Origin: an uncultured Selenomonas sp.
GTDB taxonomy: Bacteria; Bacillota; Negativicutes; Selenomonadales; Selenomonadaceae
Direction of reading: 5' to 3'
Assembly: GCA_945494195.1 (NCBI GenBank)
Contig: CALYVJ010000107.1
Coordinates: 1 to 6,415, forward strand
Length of the DNA: 6,415 nt
Below, one piece after another: positions 4,682 through 6,415 of this stretch. A model generated the notes under the pieces. That model did no database searches. It was not told the DNA's origin and was given only the letters and a program-made list of their open reading frames with translations. The translations under genes and the position numbers were made by a program. Every line of letters starts with the position of its first letter. Within the stretch, counting starts at the first letter, position 1.

Positions 4682-6415
4682 ATGAGAAAGAATAATCGTA
4701 TTCTCTTGAGCCCATGTTTGAAACGTTTTAAGTTCTTTTTTGATCTACTAAAGAAGACAACCGAGGATTATCTTTTCTTTGCAGATTTGCAGGAAAACAT
4801 TGTAATGGTATCGCCGAATTTGGTGCAGGATTTTGAATTACCCAGTGAGGTCATGGAAGGTTTTGATGCAAATTGGGCACCACTTATTCATCCAGAGGAG
4901 CGAGAAAACTATTTAACTTCGATGCGCAGTATTCACACTTCGCAGAGTTTTTTTGAGCATGCGATGGAATACCGCGTTAAGAATCGGAAAGGCGAGTATA
5001 TATGGCTTCGAAGCCGTGGACGCGTTGGAACAGACCGGGACGGAAAACCGAGTATGTTTGTGGGCATGATGTCGAGGATGGCACAGCGCAACCAGGCTGA
5101 CGAAGTCACAGGGCTCTTGAATAAATATCAGTTTGAGCACGCGGTTAAGCGGGCATTGGCGGAATATCGTGCAACTGGCGAAGGTGGAGCAATCCTGGTA
5201 GTTGGTTTGGATAATTTTAAGATTGTCAATGAAACATACAATCGCTTGTTAGGGGATCAGGTATTAAAGCGTGTATCGCGTTTGATTGCCAATGTCCTTC
5301 CCCCGGCTTTGACGCTTTTCAAACTCGATGGGGATGAGTTTGGTATCATCTATCCGGGCGCTGGCGAAGAAGAGGTAAACGATATCTTTGCCAGCATGCA
5401 GAATGCACTTTCGCGGCCTCAGGACATTGATGGGCACCAGTATTTTTGTACGGCTTCCAGCGGTACGGTGTTTTATCCCGCTGCTGGCAAGGATTACTTG
5501 ATCCTTCATAAACATGCAGAAGCAGCGATGGATATTGCCAAACGAGAGGGCAAAAATCGCAATGTGATGTTTAGCAAAGAGGAATACAACCGCTGGGTTC
5601 GCTCGATTTCCATGCGCGACAGCCTCTGGGATAGTGTAGAAAATGGCTGTACGGGATTCAGCCTGTTTTTCCAGCCTCAGGTCAGCGCGGTGGAACAGAA
5701 ACTCATCAGTGCTGAGGCACTGTTGCGTTGGAAAAATCCCAAGGGGCGTATGGTAGCTCCCATGGAATTTATTCCGATTTTGGAAGAGACAAAACTCATC
5801 ATTCCGGTGGGTAAGTGGATTTTTGAGGAGGCTGTCAAGACCTGTAAGCGTTGGCGGCAGCAGATCCCGGATTTCCGTGTCAGCATCAACATGAGTTATG
5901 AACAGGTCAAAGACCTTTCGTTCAAAAAATTTGTAGCCGAATGCCTGCAGCGCTATGATATGCCGCCAGAAGCGATCATTCTGGAACTTACGGAAAGCAA
6001 GATTGTTGCGGATTGGAGTTTTGTCAACAAGCAGTTTGATGAATTCCGCCAGCAGGGCTTGGCAATTGCCATGGATGACTTTGGTACTGGTTACAGTTCC
6101 CTGGCTTCCTTTAAGTATCTATGCTGCGATATCGTAAAGATTGACCGCGAGTTTGTAAAGAAGATTCTCGAGAATGATTTTGATCGCCGCTTGGTCAAAT
6201 ACGTGGTAGCCCTTTGCCATAGCATTGGAATCAAGTGCTGTATCGAGGGGGTTGAAGAAGAAGCTGAGTACGAGCTCTTGACAAAAGAGTGTAAGGCAGA
6301 TTCGATTCAGGGATATTTGTTTGGACATCCCGAAAGCGTTGAAAATTTCGAAGAAAAGTTTTTGGTAAATTGCAAGTTGAAATTGAACAGAAATATAATC
6401 AAGAAACATTATCAA
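4682..6415 (+). CDS. PAS-GGDEF-EAL protein, predicted cyclic di-GMP phosphodiesterase; 3' end outside the window
   Basis: The frame is open for 578 codons to the last base with no stop. An N-terminal PAS domain of the PAS_3 type spans about 27-133 (LIHPEER at 68-74; YRVKNRKGEYIWLRSRGRV at 97-115). A GGDEF domain spans about 138-300, starting with DEVTGLLNKYQF. An EAL domain spans about 318-565. I see no signal peptide or convincing membrane span, so the protein is probably cytoplasmic. The GGDEF signature reads DGDEF (216-220). The upstream motif keeps Asp177 and Asn183 but has Glu184, Asn187 and Arg188 where active cyclases usually have Asp, Gly and His, and the RxxD inhibitory site is missing. 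The EAL domain keeps the expected residues: Glu345 (EAL), Asn403, Glu435 (LELTES), Asp465-Asp466 (DDFGTGYSSL), Lys486, Glu522 and Gln543. Known families therefore suggest an active phosphodiesterase, with the GGDEF domain perhaps regulatory. The PAS ligand is unknown. TTA, CTA and TTG leucine codons are common here, unlike in the operon upstream. Confidence 0.93.
   Translation, partial: MRKNNRILLSPCLKRFKFFFDLLKKTTEDYLFFADLQENIVMVSPNLVQDFELPSEVMEGFDANWAPLIHPEERENYLTSMRSIHTSQSFFEHAMEYRVKNRKGEYIWLRSRGRVGTDRDGKPSMFVGMMSRMAQRNQADEVTGLLNKYQFEHAVKRALAEYRATGEGGAILVVGLDNFKIVNETYNRLLGDQVLKRVSRLIANVLPPALTLFKLDGDEFGIIYPGAGEEEVNDIFASMQNALSRPQDIDGHQYFCTASSGTVFYPAAGKDYLILHKHAEAAMDIAKREGKNRNVMFSKEEYNRWVRSISMRDSLWDSVENGCTGFSLFFQPQVSAVEQKLISAEALLRWKNPKGRMVAPMEFIPILEETKLIIPVGKWIFEEAVKTCKRWRQQIPDFRVSINMSYEQVKDLSFKKFVAECLQRYDMPPEAIILELTESKIVADWSFVNKQFDEFRQQGLAIAMDDFGTGYSSLASFKYLCCDIVKIDREFVKKILENDFDRRLVKYVVALCHSIGIKCCIEGVEEEAEYELLTKECKADSIQGYLFGHPESVENFEEKFLVNCKLKLNRNIIKKHYQ

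Noticed and set aside
5264..5515. Minus-strand frames within the PAS-GGDEF-EAL gene (also at 4913-5140, 5677-5892 and 6119-6415)
   Set aside because: All lie opposite conserved PAS, GGDEF or EAL sequence on the plus strand and show no domain features.
1..6415. Search for CRISPR arrays, insertion sequences, tRNA/rRNA genes, attachment sites or phage genes
   Set aside because: No spaced direct repeats, transposase-like proteins, cloverleaf-like segments or integrase signatures were seen; about 97% of the window is accounted for by coding sequence.

Overview
The window holds the end of a dense housekeeping operon, followed by a separate signalling gene; everything is on the + strand. The most likely source is an anaerobic, propionate- or succinate-forming member of the Negativicutes (Selenomonas/Mitsuokella/Megamonas-like). 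I infer this from the Bacillus/Wolinella-type three-subunit succinate dehydrogenase/fumarate reductase joined to a two-subunit iron-sulfur fumarase, from the marked preference for CCG (Pro) and ACG (Thr) codons, and from the strong AGGAGG-type ribosome binding sites. The genus is a guess from style and was not confirmed by any search.

Layout. Positions 1-537 are the 3' part of the class I fumarate hydratase alpha subunit, cut by the window start. The beta subunit follows at 559-1125. Next come sdhC (1159-1785, di-heme cytochrome b anchor), sdhA (1817-3724, FAD subunit) and sdhB (3743-4495, three-cluster iron-sulfur subunit). The gaps are only 21, 33, 31 and 18 bp, each with a clear Shine-Dalgarno, and I see no terminator between the genes, so this is read as one transcript. 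A strong Rho-independent terminator (4513-4549) closes it. A 186-bp gap holds that terminator, a candidate sigma-A-type promoter (4596-4625), a weak inverted repeat and a 10-bp palindrome. The last gene, 4682 to beyond 6415, encodes a PAS-GGDEF-EAL protein. No stop codon is reached inside the window.

How the genes work together. Fumarase interconverts malate and fumarate. The SdhCAB complex interconverts fumarate and succinate while exchanging electrons with a membrane quinone, probably menaquinone. In a fermentative anaerobe this would be the reductive malate -> fumarate -> succinate branch, with the complex acting as quinol:fumarate reductase, but sequence alone cannot fix the direction. 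The downstream protein is predicted to break down cyclic di-GMP. Its EAL residues are intact, while its GGDEF domain is degenerate (DGDEF motif, altered nucleotide-site residues, no I-site). It is transcriptionally separate from the operon, and a functional link is only speculative.

I found no RNA genes, CRISPR array, insertion sequence or convincing undescribed system. The main points for a second look are the degenerate GGDEF/intact EAL pairing, an acidic insertion near the SdhA C-terminus, the structured intergenic region, and a codon bias strong enough to leave an 858-codon antisense reading frame over sdhA and sdhB.
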